This document shows positions 1 through 9,325 of a stretch of 64,000 bases of DNA, in pieces. The translations under genes were made by a program, and so were the position numbers. Source of the DNA: Amblyomma americanum (Eukaryota > Arthropoda > Arachnida > Ixodida > Ixodidae). Below the pieces are notes generated by a model. It saw only the letters and a list, made by a program, of their open reading frames with translations, had not been told where the DNA came from and made no database searches. The stretch covers positions 136,518,356-136,582,355 of the forward strand of contig NC_135505.1 in assembly GCF_052857255.1 (NCBI RefSeq), given 5' to 3'. Position 1 is the stretch's first letter, and each line of letters opens with the position of its first letter.

Positions 1-2048
1 AACACACGACAAGCTCATTCGAAGCTGCGCCACTACCGTGTTTCTGCGGTAGGTTCTACGCCTATACACGGGAGTACAAAGAGACCAAGTTGTCCTCTCC
101 CTTTTATACACCTTACACCCCTTTTACTCCTTTTTGTGTCGAGTGTGGAGGAACAGAAGGGAGCATGGTGCCTTTTTTCCCTGCATGGAATACTGAGAAA
201 CCCTTTCGAAGAACGAACGCAGAGAGGCAACTGTATGAAACTCTTGTATCAAATAGCCCTGGTTCGAGGCTGTTCTCCGAGTCTGTTGCCGTCTGCACTG
301 GGCTGTGTTTTCACATTGCAGGCGTCCGCGACGAATGTAGACGCGAAAGCACTTAGCACTTCGCGTTTCTAGAGTTACATCTCTTGCGCGTCGGAAGCTA
401 TACGGTTTCCCTCTCCGTGTTGTCACTACGCGGCGCGGCGTATTATTCCACCCCCTGACCCCCTGCCTGCGCGCTCCCGATTGTATATTTATCCAGTGCA
501 ATAACAGCTCCGTCTTCTTCCTTTAGTTGATTCCGAAGCTATTTCTGTCGTTATTGGCGGTCGGCCAATAACTGCCTTTAGCAAACACCCCCCCCCGACA
601 AATCTTCCCTGGTCGCGAAGTGAAGAGGACGCAGTTGTTTGCAGACGACACAACTTCTGCGAACAGCCTGGAACAGCGTTACTCCGATTTCGCTTCGAAA
701 TTGTTTTCAATGCTAGAACCTAACATTCTCACGCGTAAGAGGCGACGAAAAACGTTTGCGTTGAGCATACAGACGAACGTGGAAGTGTGTATACGTTGAT
801 TAGCTGAGTGTGGCGAAGGGAAAACCCGAAATAGCAAGCAACGAAAGCGGTCGTTTCGCGGTGGACGTGACGCAATATGACCGGCAGAACTTCGTTACCG
901 TTTGCTTTCCTTTTACTTTCCTTTCCTCCTTCTTTGTTTCTCCCTTTTTTCCCAACATCGCTTTGCGTTCGTTCACTCAACGCTTGCAGCTATCATGGCA
1001 GACTCGTGTCGTCTTTGTCACAGAAAAAAAAAAAGGCGCGAAATCTGGGTGTTGCGAAAGGACGTGATTTTGTAGCTATGTTGTATTTTTTTCGCGCGCT
1101 TGGAAGATTGCCTTCTCCACATGATTAAATTTTCGTTAGGCCTCTGCGAACGTATTCATGGTTTGGCGGTAGTGCAGTTGTAGGGTTGCGCAGGCAGAAT
1201 ATATGCGAGACGAAAAAGGCAAATATCATTATGAGTGCATTGCCCCAGTACGCGTGTTATAGGCGTAGACGCGATAGGCTTTCTTGAAGCAAGATAACAA
1301 GATAACATGATAGCCTCTCGGAAGATACGATTGAAAACTTTACTTTTATTGCATCGAGGCTGGGAAAACCAAATGCACGAAGAATGAAGCGGCGTTTACG
1401 CCTGTGTGTTTCCCCCTGCCAAACCCTCGACGTCGTATTTATACGGAAATGAAAATACCGATACGTACAGAAATAAGGGGGAAAGAAGAGCACAAAAGAA
1501 GACACAGAACAGATAAGGAAGAAGGGAAATACTAAAGGGAAAATTGAAAGAAGGCGCAGTGCTGTACTGACAACTGATAATTTGCTGAAAAGTTTCTGGT
1601 TTTAGGCACAAAATATAACTGGCCTTCAGTTACACTGTGATAAAACGCTATGGCGGACACTACCACAATGTGACAGAGCTGTAAAAAGCACAGTGACAAC
1701 AGTGTTGTGCACCTGTGCTGTGTACCCAAGACCCGTGCAGATCCGGCAGACGTAGCGAATGCCCGATGAAAGGAAATGGTGAGTGAACTATCCTGATTAC
1801 GTCCACTAGTTGCAGTTACTCCAGTTAGATGCAGTGCTTGCACCAGAAATCATTAAATTTAACTTATCTACTGTGCCATTCCACCTAAGAACCGTTACGT
1901 GCCAAGGCTATAACCACTGGGTTCTACTAGGGGACATTGAAGCTGATTAACTTGCATTTGGCCGTGTTTTCTCAAAACAATACTTGCAGGAAAAGAACGA
2001 ACTGCCTAAAGAACCAACTGCACAGTAATGCTAGTGCTGCTACTTTAA
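1..2048. other. No gene seen; mostly unique sequence
   Basis: Open frames here are all under about 125 codons, lie on both strands and resemble no family I know. A pyrimidine-rich stretch at about 80-140 resembles the block at 56041-56190 (both contain a CCCTTTTATA-like motif followed by TTTACTCCTTTTT-like runs), so it may be an old copy of the same repeat. Purine-rich sequence lies at about 1440-1560. No promoter, RNA gene or transposon end is evident. Confidence 0.5.
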
Positions 2049-2161
2049 CCCAAGCAGCACCAACCATCGGCCCAATATTGGAAATGTGTCGACAGACCGG
2101 CCCTACAAAGGACCAGTATTTTCCAACATATTGCCAATATTGGGCCGATGTCCTGTGGTGG
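2049..2161. repeat. Short palindromic MITE-like repeat, copy 1
   Basis: The element opens with CCCAAGCAGC and contains GGCCCAATATTGG near the left end and CCAATATTGGGCC near the right, so the ends are inverted repeats. A longer and better preserved copy lies at 24983-25166, where it interrupts a transposase pseudogene; that shows the sequence moves as a unit. There is no coding capacity. The right terminus here has decayed and I cannot define a target duplication. The transposon superfamily is unknown. Confidence 0.6.
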
Positions 2162-2600
2162 TAGCGTTGACAACGCCGTGAGCTTTGTCTCAAATAACTG
2201 AGGACTACTGTCACTACACTTGCGAGGGAATGTACTGGTGACAGCCGTGATGATGTTCTAGGCACCATCTTTATTAGAACGTGTTTAGTGCGAGTGTGTT
2301 AATTTGTCGGATAAAACAATAACGGAGAGCGCATTGAGGCATCCTGCGTAGTCTTCTACTTTCGAATATGTATACACCTAACATAAATACCCTCAGAAGT
2401 ACAAGTGATCAATACGTATAGCAGCCCCTGCAGATCAGTTGGTACAGCGCTGCGTGCTTTGTAAGGAGTTCGTGATAATGCATAACATAGAGCTATCAGG
2501 CACGATATCAGGGCACAATATCAGGCTATCAGGGGTTCTTTAAGGGGTGCTAAAACACCGCTATTACGCGGTAGCGTAACAGTTCGTTCGGTCGAAAAAA
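2162..2600. other. No gene seen
   Basis: A+T-rich, apparently unique sequence leading into the GTTC microsatellite. No coding, RNA or transposon signal was found. An ATCAGG motif recurs at 2496-2540 (three spaced copies), which is minor. Confidence 0.4.
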
Positions 2601-2629
2601 GTTCGTTCGTTCGTTCGTTCGTTCGTTCG
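2601..2629. repeat. (GTTC)7 microsatellite
   Basis: Seven perfect GTTC units run uninterrupted. A shorter GTTC/GTCG stretch precedes them at 2581-2594. Confidence 0.9.
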
Positions 2630-2763
2630 GAAAAAAATTGTATCATGGTAATTTATGGTTCTGGTGATTGTTGCTTGATTGATATGTGATAGGCGATGAT
2701 TATTTAATGAAATCATTGTAGTTACTTGATTAAGTAAAAATAAAAAAAATAAAAACGGGTTCC

Positions 2764-2911
2764 AAGGTGTCAAAATGCTCAGAACGAAAAGCCAACGCCT
2801 AATTATGCTAATTAAGAAAATTTAGAGTGTGTAATTTATCAACTAATTAACCGAAACAATTAAAAATAACAAATGCTTTCAAAGGTGTCAAACTGCTCAG
2901 AATGGAAAGCC
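2764..2911. repeat. Pair of 30-bp direct repeats, 118 bp apart
   Basis: The sequence AAGGTGTCAAA.TGCTCAGAA recurs at 2764 and 2882 with few differences over 30 bp, separated by AT-rich DNA rich in TTAATTA motifs. It could be two units of a diverged tandem repeat or the direct ends of a small element. Confidence 0.55.
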
Positions 2912-2932
2912 TATATAGCCTACTAAGCGATT

Positions 2933-3070
2933 GCGTCATACCCTTAAGGCGGAACTTAACTGTCCTCTCCTCTCCCATTTTTTTTTTCATTTCGCTTCTA
3001 TCAAAATGCGGCTCGGCTTGGCCGGGAATCGAATCAGCGCCCTCTGGCTTAGCAGCCACGAACTATTTGT
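2933..3070 (-). repeat. Interspersed repeat fragment with a tRNA-like segment
   Basis: Positions 2933-2957 contain CGTCATACCCTTAAGGCGGA, which occurs in reverse complement at 57939-57963, so this is a dispersed repeat. About 45 bp further on, read on the minus strand, GCTGATTCGATTCCCGGCC looks like the box B / T-arm region of a tRNA-derived SINE. The join between the two parts is not understood. A SINE fragment is the likeliest reading. Confidence 0.4.
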
Positions 3071-3387
3071 GATAAAAATCTTGCGTGAGCGCGGTGAGAG
3101 AAAGCGCCACTGTGCTGTTGTCATCGAATCGTACGGGAAACAAACTGTTTCAAACAATCGTGTTCACACTGAAGAAATCCCTTAAACAGGGGTTCTAACA
3201 TGTATCAAACGACAGTGAATGTATTCGAACAGCCTTAATTGTACTCCAATTCTTTATCGGAACAGTAACTGGGCCTCTTGGATGACGCCATCAATGCGGG
3301 AGTATATTTCTAAGCCAGAAATGGATAAAACTGGACCAGTAGCACTGATTCTAGTCGTTAGTATTTCGGGGTTATTATCGTTACAGC
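3071..3387. other. No gene seen
   Basis: Unique-looking sequence between the SINE-like fragment and a LINE remnant. The short open frame around 3219-3515 matches nothing I know and reads into the LINE region out of frame. Confidence 0.4.
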
Positions 3388-3463
3388 GCAAAAGACGAGG
3401 ACGCGAAGAGCACACAGACAGTGCAAATTCTAGGGTAAGACACAAAATAATCTGCACAGGTCT

Positions 3464-3778
3464 GGGTTGGCGCTTAATCCAGTCTGCGTATTCTGTGGTG
3501 AGCACGAAACCATAGACCATTTTTTGTTGTTTTGTCGCCGGTACACCATGATGCGAAGACGGTTTTTAGAGAAACGACTACAACAGCTTGGCCTTTGTTT
3601 GAGCAGCCAAGTCATATTGTCGATTGGAGCCACCATACTTGGGTACAGCCACAAGTCTGTTTTTGCCGCCGTGCAAAATTTTTTAATGGAATCAAGACGA
3701 CTACCTTGTTATTTTTTAATTTTTCAATATTATTTATATTCTTACTATTATCATTATCACTTAACCACTCGGCTATAA
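3464..3778 (+). pseudogene. LINE ORF2 C-terminal fragment (CCHC knuckle)
   Basis: The frame starting near 3467 encodes a zinc knuckle C-x2-C-x7-H-x4-C (Cys at 3485 and 3494, His at 3518, Cys at 3533). It is followed by Arg/Leu-rich sequence with an ILSIGATILGYS-like segment and ends in a low-complexity tail. This is the usual C-terminal end of a non-LTR retrotransposon reverse transcriptase protein, which binds RNA during target-primed reverse transcription. Endonuclease, reverse transcriptase and any RNase H regions are absent, so the copy is severely 5' truncated. A motif rich in GACGAGGACGCGAAGAGC at about 3388-3425 probably also belongs to the element. The clade is uncertain. The sequence differs from the second LINE at 4522, so two LINE families sit side by side. 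Confidence 0.65.
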
Positions 3779-3879
3779 ACATCAGTCTCGATCTCCTGCG
3801 TGCGTTCTGCATTTCCCATTTCATTTCTTTGTTCCTTTTTGTTTACTTCTTCGTTTACTTCTTCCGTCCTTACCATTCA

Positions 3880-4115
3880 TTTTAATTCGTCCAGGAATTA
3901 TTTACCCGAAACACTCTCTGTGCTCCCCAATTCTTGGCCAATCCCCCTATGTGGGCATGTGCCATAGTATGAGGACGACAACAACAACAAGACACAACAT
4001 TATCCGAACACTCCGCTCCTTGTCCATTAGTGCGTTTATTTCCGAAATGCACCCTGGCCAATCCCTCGCCGTATGAGGACATCATCATCATAATCATAAT
4101 CACCACCATGGTGCT
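3880..4115 (+). repeat. Two LINE 3' tails in tandem
   Basis: Two related 3' ends follow each other. Each contains a (T/C)TGGCCAATCCC motif and then GTATGAGGAC; the first ends in an ACAACAACA tail near 3990, the second in an ATCATCATAATCATAATC tail near 4109. Simple trinucleotide tails after a shared terminal motif are expected of non-LTR retrotransposon 3' ends. The first is the natural 3' UTR of the fragment at 3464; the second is a separate truncated insertion of a related element. Confidence 0.55.
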
Positions 4116-4249
4116 GAGCATACAACTGATCTTTATTTAGGGTTTGCCGCTGCTTGCATAATATAACGAACAATCAAGTGCCAAGTTACATGTACTGGAG
4201 AGGCAGCTTTGCCTGCAAGCTCTGCAGAAACAGCATTTCTGGTGGCCTG

Positions 4250-4331
4250 TAGGTTAGGTTAAGTTAGGTTAGGTTAGGTTAGGTTAGGTTAGGTTAGGTC
4301 AGGTCAGGTTAGGTTAGGTTAGGTTAGGTTG
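4250..4331 (+). repeat. Interstitial telomere-type (TTAGG)n array
   Basis: About sixteen units of TTAGG, with two TCAGG and one TTAAG variants in otherwise perfect repeats. TTAGG is the common arthropod telomere repeat. Both flanks are ordinary interspersed sequence, so this is an internal array and not a chromosome end. It lies 140 bp downstream of the LINE tails. Confidence 0.85.
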
Positions 4332-4456
4332 TGTGATCTCAGATGAAAATACACACACATGAAAAATGACAAGAATGACACTACAGGAGCTCTGCACGTG
4401 ACACCAGTGACACGTGGCCAGCTGTGCGCATTTCCAGAACGATCTTCAAGAAAGCG

Positions 4457-4469
4457 TAGTTCTTTATCT
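4457..4469 (+). repeat. Left target-site duplication of the LINE insertion
   Basis: TAGTTCTTTATCT is found here and exactly at 5557-5569, bracketing the inverted segment plus the LINE body. The 13-bp length is normal for target-primed reverse transcription. Confidence 0.85.
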
Positions 4470-5556
4470 TATGACTTCTTATGACAAGCTGGCTTGTTTG
4501 ATGTAATGTGGCAGTAGTCCAATGTTCGAGCCTCAACCACCTCCATGGGACTACTGGCACATTACTTCAAACAAGCCAGCTTGTCATAAGAAGTCGGAGT
4601 TCCCCTCTCCGCCATTACCATCAACTTTTTCTACCCAACTTGATGACTGCATCCTTTACACAGATGTCGCCATAACCTCAACGGGGGGGGAGGGGGGGGG
4701 GTCAACTGTTTTTATAAGCCCGACACACCCTCAACTCTACAGCCGCCATACCTACTGTACTGAAAATTCATCACCTCTTCCCTTGGAGCTCCAAGCGATT
4801 TTAAATGCCATAGCAGTTTTACCGGACGACCCTCCTTATAACCAGGTACACCTATTCTCTCATTCCCAAGAAGCTCTCAAGTACCTAAAGAAAGTGCGTG
4901 GTACCCTTCGGGTTTCCCAGGACATACATGCTGCTTGCAAATCTTACCCGGTCCCTATACTCATACACTGGCTTCAAGCACGCACAGATGTCGATACCAT
5001 CGCATCTGACATGTCATCTCGTTTAGCGGACGCACCGCAAACACCTCCTGCCTCTTTGCCACCAGATCCACTTCTGACACATTTAACAACTCCAGCCTCC
5101 CTCAGGCGGCGTACACGTGCTATTATTCCCCCGTGTACCCACCCCCTTCCTCCCAACCTATCACGGATGGAGGAGGTCTCTCTGAGGCGGCTGCGTGTCG
5201 GAGTGGCCGTTACGCCTGCAGTTCGCCACCAGTGGCAAAGTGAGAAGATTCCTGCGCCAGAAAAATGCCCTCACTGCGACACACCCGCTTCTGACACCAC
5301 TGTTCACCACCTATTGGGGACTTGCCCAGGAACTTCGCTGGTGCGCGCTCGCGTTCTGCAAGAGGCAGCCTTGTCCTCAAACAATGACTCCGATTTCAAC
5401 TTGTGGATAACGAAAAACATTTATGCCCGAGGATTATGTGACTTTTTACACCTTACTGGACTCCATGCCTTTTTGTGACTTATTAACGTAATAACGTTCA
5501 TTAATGGCATCACGTTTTATGCCGCGCGGCACATTTAGCGTCCTAAATAATAATAA
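4470..5556 (+). mobile_element. 5'-inverted, 5'-truncated LINE copy with 13-bp TSD
   Basis: Between identical 13-bp duplications lie an inverted segment (4473-4520), a 27-nt gap, the matching forward segment (4548-4595; 48-bp arms with two mismatches), the RNase H / zinc-knuckle coding region, a short 3' UTR and a TAAATAATAATAA tail. The inverted copy at the 5' end is what twin-primed reverse transcription of LINEs gives: one primer copies the RNA tail while a second starts inside, producing a 5' inversion. Here the inversion overlaps the forward copy rather than simply flipping it. The element cannot transpose by itself because the endonuclease and reverse transcriptase are missing. Confidence 0.8.
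4522..5478 (+). pseudogene. LINE ORF2 fragment: RNase H domain and zinc knuckle
   Basis: The open frame of 318 codons begins inside the element, so its ATG is incidental. Residues 45-165 read as an RNase H domain of the type found in I/R1/Jockey-like LINEs: catalytic Asp at 48 (LYTD) and Glu at 89 (LELQAI) remain, but the third acidic position is His 114 in LFSHSQEAL where an Asp is expected, and the usual GHTG-like loop reads ARTD at 153-156. Residues 249-268 form C-x2-C-x9/10-H-x4/5-C, the C-terminal knuckle. RNase H would remove element RNA from the cDNA hybrid. The lost Asp makes an active enzyme unlikely despite the intact frame. A G-rich insertion codes for GGEGGG at about residue 55. 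Confidence 0.8.
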
Positions 5557-5569
5557 TAGTTCTTTATCT
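5557..5569 (+). repeat. Right target-site duplication of the LINE insertion
   Basis: An exact 13-bp copy of 4457-4469, directly after the TAATAATAA tail. Confidence 0.85.
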
Positions 5570-6639
5570 GGCAGTGCTACTGAGACGCTGCTTACGCATT
5601 GGTCGTGACGTTTACAAATGTCCTAGGCTTCAATAATCTCTCTTGTGATTTTGATGTGGTTATCTGTCAAAAATTGCTTGTCTTTTGCACTGTAGCGATA
5701 ATGACACCCCAACATGCACAAGATTCCATCTAGTCTTTCGGAAGACGATGATCGCTTGATGATCGCCTGATGATCACCTGCAGCAATTAGTTTATAAGGC
5801 AGTAATGATCGCTTTTTGAGGGACCGATGGTTTTGGCACTGTAGTTAGTTCCGATAGTAAGCGAGCCCCTTGTATAGCACTCATTCATTTGTAGCATTGA
5901 GTGAGCGGCGAATAACGCGATCGAAGATTTAATTTAATAATAATAGTCATGTTTATTTTCGCCACTGAGTACAGAGGAGCGAACATATAGGTGGCGGGAG
6001 AAAGAGCTGCTCTGTCGGCAACTTGACGGCGCTCCAGCCACCTTTACATCTGGAGCAATGGCGAGGCATACAGTACACATCTGAAACACCATTGTTTTTT
6101 TGTTTGTTTTTTCCACAGACCTTTCTTGCAGTGCAACAGCACTTGCACAACGAAATGGAAAACGAAAATAAAGTATTCATTGTTAAACATCTGCACAACA
6201 CGGAGATGATGAAATAACACTGAAAGACTGAAACAGAAGGGGAAAACGGACATGAAAAACAAAATCAACATGGTTCACCCCACAAAAAGGTTGGCGATGT
6301 GTCTACGCGGGATCACTGGCTGGAGATTCGCATTTAAGAGGTTTGTTTATTTTGTTAAGCGGTGTTTATTGCCTGTTGGTATAAAAGGCGTATGGTTAGG
6401 CGAATGAAGTTTAGAAGAGAACAATAATGCGGCCCCTCCGTTCAGGCAGCATAGGACTTTTTGTGTTTTCATCGATTAATAAAAAAAATTTGAAAATTTG
6501 AAATTTGACTGAGAACCGTCCGGCTGGTTTCAACGCTGAGCAAACCCACAGTATTCACATTTCTTCTTTCCGCACCCCAAAACTCTAACAAGAGTAATTT
6601 TGAACGGCAAATAGTTTATGAGCGCAATGTCTTCATATA
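5570..6639. other. No gene seen
   Basis: Mostly unique, AT-rich sequence. GATGATCGC-type motifs recur at 5745-5780. Near 6475-6510 an AATAAAAAAAATTTGAAAATTTG segment might be the tail of another retroelement, but nothing upstream identifies it. Confidence 0.4.
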
Positions 6640-6915
6640 TTGTAAGATTTCACCATAACATTCAACATAACATATCCGCAGATCTCTCGTCGGCAGGTTT
6701 GCATTTTTTTTTGCTATTAAAATTTTTGCTATCGTCAAAAGCGTCCCTCCTTGCCTTTCTGTGGCAGTCCTAACTGCTCGATGCGAGTGATTGAAAACAT
6801 TAAAAGAAAGATTTTGCTGCATATCGGAATACTGGACCATTGTACCTTCAATATTTTGGTCCCAGCGCCTTACAGTTTTCCAATATTCAAAATAATGTCC
6901 AAGAATGTTGGACAT
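6640..6915 (-). repeat. Interspersed repeat family X, copy 1
   Basis: Read on the minus strand, this stretch aligns by eye along about 200 bp with 21640-21870 on the plus strand. Shared blocks include ATTGAAGGTA, ATGGTCCA, GCAGCAAAA.CTTTCTT, CTTTTGACGATAG and CTGCGGATAT. The two copies even encode related peptides (AQQNLS- and GYIDCYSE-like stretches), but both frames are short and I recognise no protein. A decayed DNA transposon or a conserved non-autonomous repeat is possible. Confidence 0.6.
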
Positions 6916-7012
6916 GCAGTGTGCGCCGATACGGGAACAACGCGTTCTCTGGGCTTAAAACGCGCTGGCGGTCTGAAATAATCCCCCGTTATCGAGGATA
7001 TGTCGGTTGCTC

Positions 7013-7271
7013 AAATGCGTATGCACCTGCCGCGGTGGCTCAGTGGTTACGGCGCTCGGCTGCTGACCCGAAAGACGCGGGTTCGATCCCGGCCGCGGCG
7101 GTCGAATTTCGATGGAGGCGAAGTTCTAGAGGCCCGTGTACTGTGCGATGTCAGTGCACGTTAAAGAACCCTAGGTGGTAGAAATTTCCGGAGCCCTCCA
7201 CTACGGCGTCCCACATAGCCTTAGTTGCTCTGGGACGTAAAAACCCCATAAACCAAACCAAATACGTATAC
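7013..7271 (+). mobile_element. Full-length tRNA-derived SINE (Ruka-like, tail type I)
   Basis: The body runs 7029-7259. GCCGCGGTGGCTCAGTGGTT at the start carries the A box (TGGCTCAGTGG) and GGTTCGATCCC carries the B box of an RNA polymerase III promoter. A tRNA-unrelated body (GATGGAGGCGAA, GTGCACGTTAAAGAACCC, TCCGGAGCCCTCCACTACGG) follows, and the tail ends CCATAAACCAAACCAAA. Imperfect 12-bp flanking duplications (AAATGCGTATGC / AAATACGTATAC) support a true insertion. It encodes no protein and would need LINE enzymes to move. It is not a tRNA gene: there is no closing acceptor stem and the B box leads into SINE body. Confidence 0.85.
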
Positions 7272-7539
7272 GCTCAGCTCAGTACCCAAAGTGCTGCTGA
7301 ACTTATGCAGCTAGTATTGCACGAATAATTTTTTTTTGCCTGTTTCGAAATCGCAGGTGGTCGCAGAAGTCGACTGCATCGTCAAGTGGATAATTCCTAT
7401 AGACTGAGCAGTTGAGACATGAGCTGGGTGATTTTTCTTTCTTTATACTCGTTTTTCGCATGTTTCGAATCCTGGCTTACATTGTCGATAATACGATCAA
7501 ATGTTTTTCAAGGATATGTGCATCAAAGTCTATCACGTA

Positions 7540-7777
7540 CAGTACTCACGGATTGAAATAGGACATTCGGAGCGCGTGGCCGTCGCTTCATGGAGCGCCG
7601 CCCGTAGACGCTCATGGAACCAAGGTGGTGCATTGTGGTATGGCGTGAGAGGGAGAACATCTACAAAGCAGAATTGTTCCTTCCAGTAGCCAATCAGCCG
7701 GCCTGTGGTTTACCACATGCCTGCGTGGCACTGCAAGGCTAGCGCTCCGAATGTCCTATTTCAATCCGTGAGTACTG
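7540..7777. mobile_element. Tc1/mariner-type MITE with TA duplications
   Basis: A 238-bp element with near-perfect terminal inverted repeats of about 36 bp, starting CAGTACTCACGGATTGAAAT and including GGACATTCGGAGCGC. It is flanked on both sides by TA (7538-7539 and 7778-7779), the target of Tc1/mariner transposases, and CAGT ends are common in that superfamily. No transposase is encoded. Confidence 0.8.
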
Positions 7778-7779
7778 TA

Positions 7780-8987
7780 CATTCAAGAAAACGTAGAACG
7801 TTCTTCTGACGATTTCCACCGCTTGCAGTTCTGTACCCACCTAAAATCAATCTTTCTTTTGTTCTATTCACTATTTGTCCTTCTAATATGTCTGTCTGCT
7901 GGCCTGTACTCTCCTGAAGTGATTTCCCTGGCTTGGGCCAGCCCGGTGCTTCCAAGAAACGTAATTCCTCTGTCAGCTTCATATACTTGTCTTCTCGAAC
8001 TATAGCGATATTTCAAAGCGGCCATATTCTGCCTATTATACCTTAAGCGTTTTTTTTTTCGATTGCCCAGCCTGGCTTCTCTATAAGGTCAGAGCACTTT
8101 GTGCAGACATTATTTCAAAGAACACCGAGCCTAATCTCAAGGCTTCCTCGCTCTCAAGTCCTCAGTTCTTCACATGCTTGAGACGAATGCCGTAAGGCTT
8201 AAACAAAGAACCTTACGCTCGCATCACTGCATTTTTGAAGCTCATGCTCTCTGAATGCAATAGGGTGCCTTGAAACGGGAGCCCTGCAACCATTAGCTTT
8301 CGTAAAAGCCGACCGAATTTTGTACCTTTTGACTCCGTCTGGTAATCTCATAAGATTGTACATATGGATCGATTGTTGAGTATCTTTCGCTTCCAGGAAT
8401 ACAGCTGCTCACCTTCTTTTATAAAGGCATTTTGTTACCGTTTCATGCTCTACGAAGTGTTCGAGCTTTAATCGTATGCGAGCGTACTGATATTTCTTGT
8501 CCGTCTGCTAAAATCCTGTCGTTCTTGACGTCCGTGGCTAGTGCGCACCCCTTGCCTTCTGCTTTGTACGCCTTAATGTAAGAGCATGAGCATGCTTCAG
8601 ACTGCAGTTCTTGACGTCATAGGTCTTATCGAACGCTATTATTTTTGGCTGGCACCGAAACCCCTTGCGTTCACAGCACTCGAAGTCGTGTTGGCCTGGC
8701 CGCGTAGTTTGCAGTTAGAAAGACAATCGAATTGAGCTTTTTTTTTTTCAAGCCGGGTGTAAAAGCCGCTGTCTACACTGGAAAGATAGAGACGTTAGGC
8801 TGGAGGTTCTCTGCGCATTTTGTCGGGAACGCCGTCTGCGTTTACCGCCCACGGCTTTTACGGGGCTACTTGATGTAAACGAATTCGGTAGGCAGGCAGG
8901 AGAACTAGATTATACTAACAAGCACACCACATGAAAGCACCTAAAAACCAATCTAATCCTAGCGAGGAAAAGAGAAAACTCTTAGCC
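7780..8987. other. No gene seen
   Basis: About 1.2 kb of apparently unique sequence without repeats, RNA genes or convincing coding potential. A T-run at 8049-8059 and one at 8740-8749 are the only low-complexity spots. Confidence 0.45.
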
Positions 8988-9016
8988 ATCATCATCATAA
9001 TCATCATCATCATCAT
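8988..9016. repeat. (ATC/ATA)n microsatellite
   Basis: ATCATCATCATAATCATC-type trinucleotide run. RTE elements in this window end in GAT-type tails, so it may be the remains of one, but no element body is visible. Confidence 0.6.
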
Positions 9017-9065
9017 GGCCCTGTCCGACTTTTCACAGTTCTCGTCTGCGTTTTTCCTTTCCTTT

Positions 9066-9325
9066 GTTTCCATTACGTTTACTCAAAGGGGCCATAGATT
9101 ATACCTGGTGTTTAAGCAAACACTTTCAAAAATTTTCAGAAATAGGCTTTCTGTGCTACATATGTCTTTTGCGGCAACACTGGGGTCCGCCAGTGTTGGC
9201 GGACCCCAGTGTTGCCGCAAAAGACATATATGTAGCACAGAAAGCCTATTTCTGAAAATTTTTGAAAGTGTTTGCTTAAACACCAGGTATAATCTATGGC
9301 CCCTTTGAGTAAACGTAATGGAAAC
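9066..9325. repeat. 260-bp near-perfect palindrome
   Basis: The two arms (about 126 bp each) are identical except for a 2-bp TA difference in the ACATATGTC / ACATATATGTC region. They meet at a small hairpin GTCCGCC-AGTGTT-GGCGGAC around 9186-9205. Each arm contains the outer arm of the foldback element and also 25 bp of sequence outside it (GTTTCCATTACGTTTACTC). Because host flank is duplicated, this is a secondary inverted duplication and not the original transposon structure. Confidence 0.9.

Noticed and set aside
4522..5478. Functional host RNase H gene
   Set aside because: The frame lies inside a target-duplication-bounded LINE insertion, lacks a catalytic Asp, and carries the LINE C-terminal knuckle.
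7029..7105. tRNA gene call at SINE heads (also 22097, 29230, 31168, 37182, 45240)
   Set aside because: A and B boxes are present but the acceptor stem does not close, and the B box runs into a repeated SINE body.
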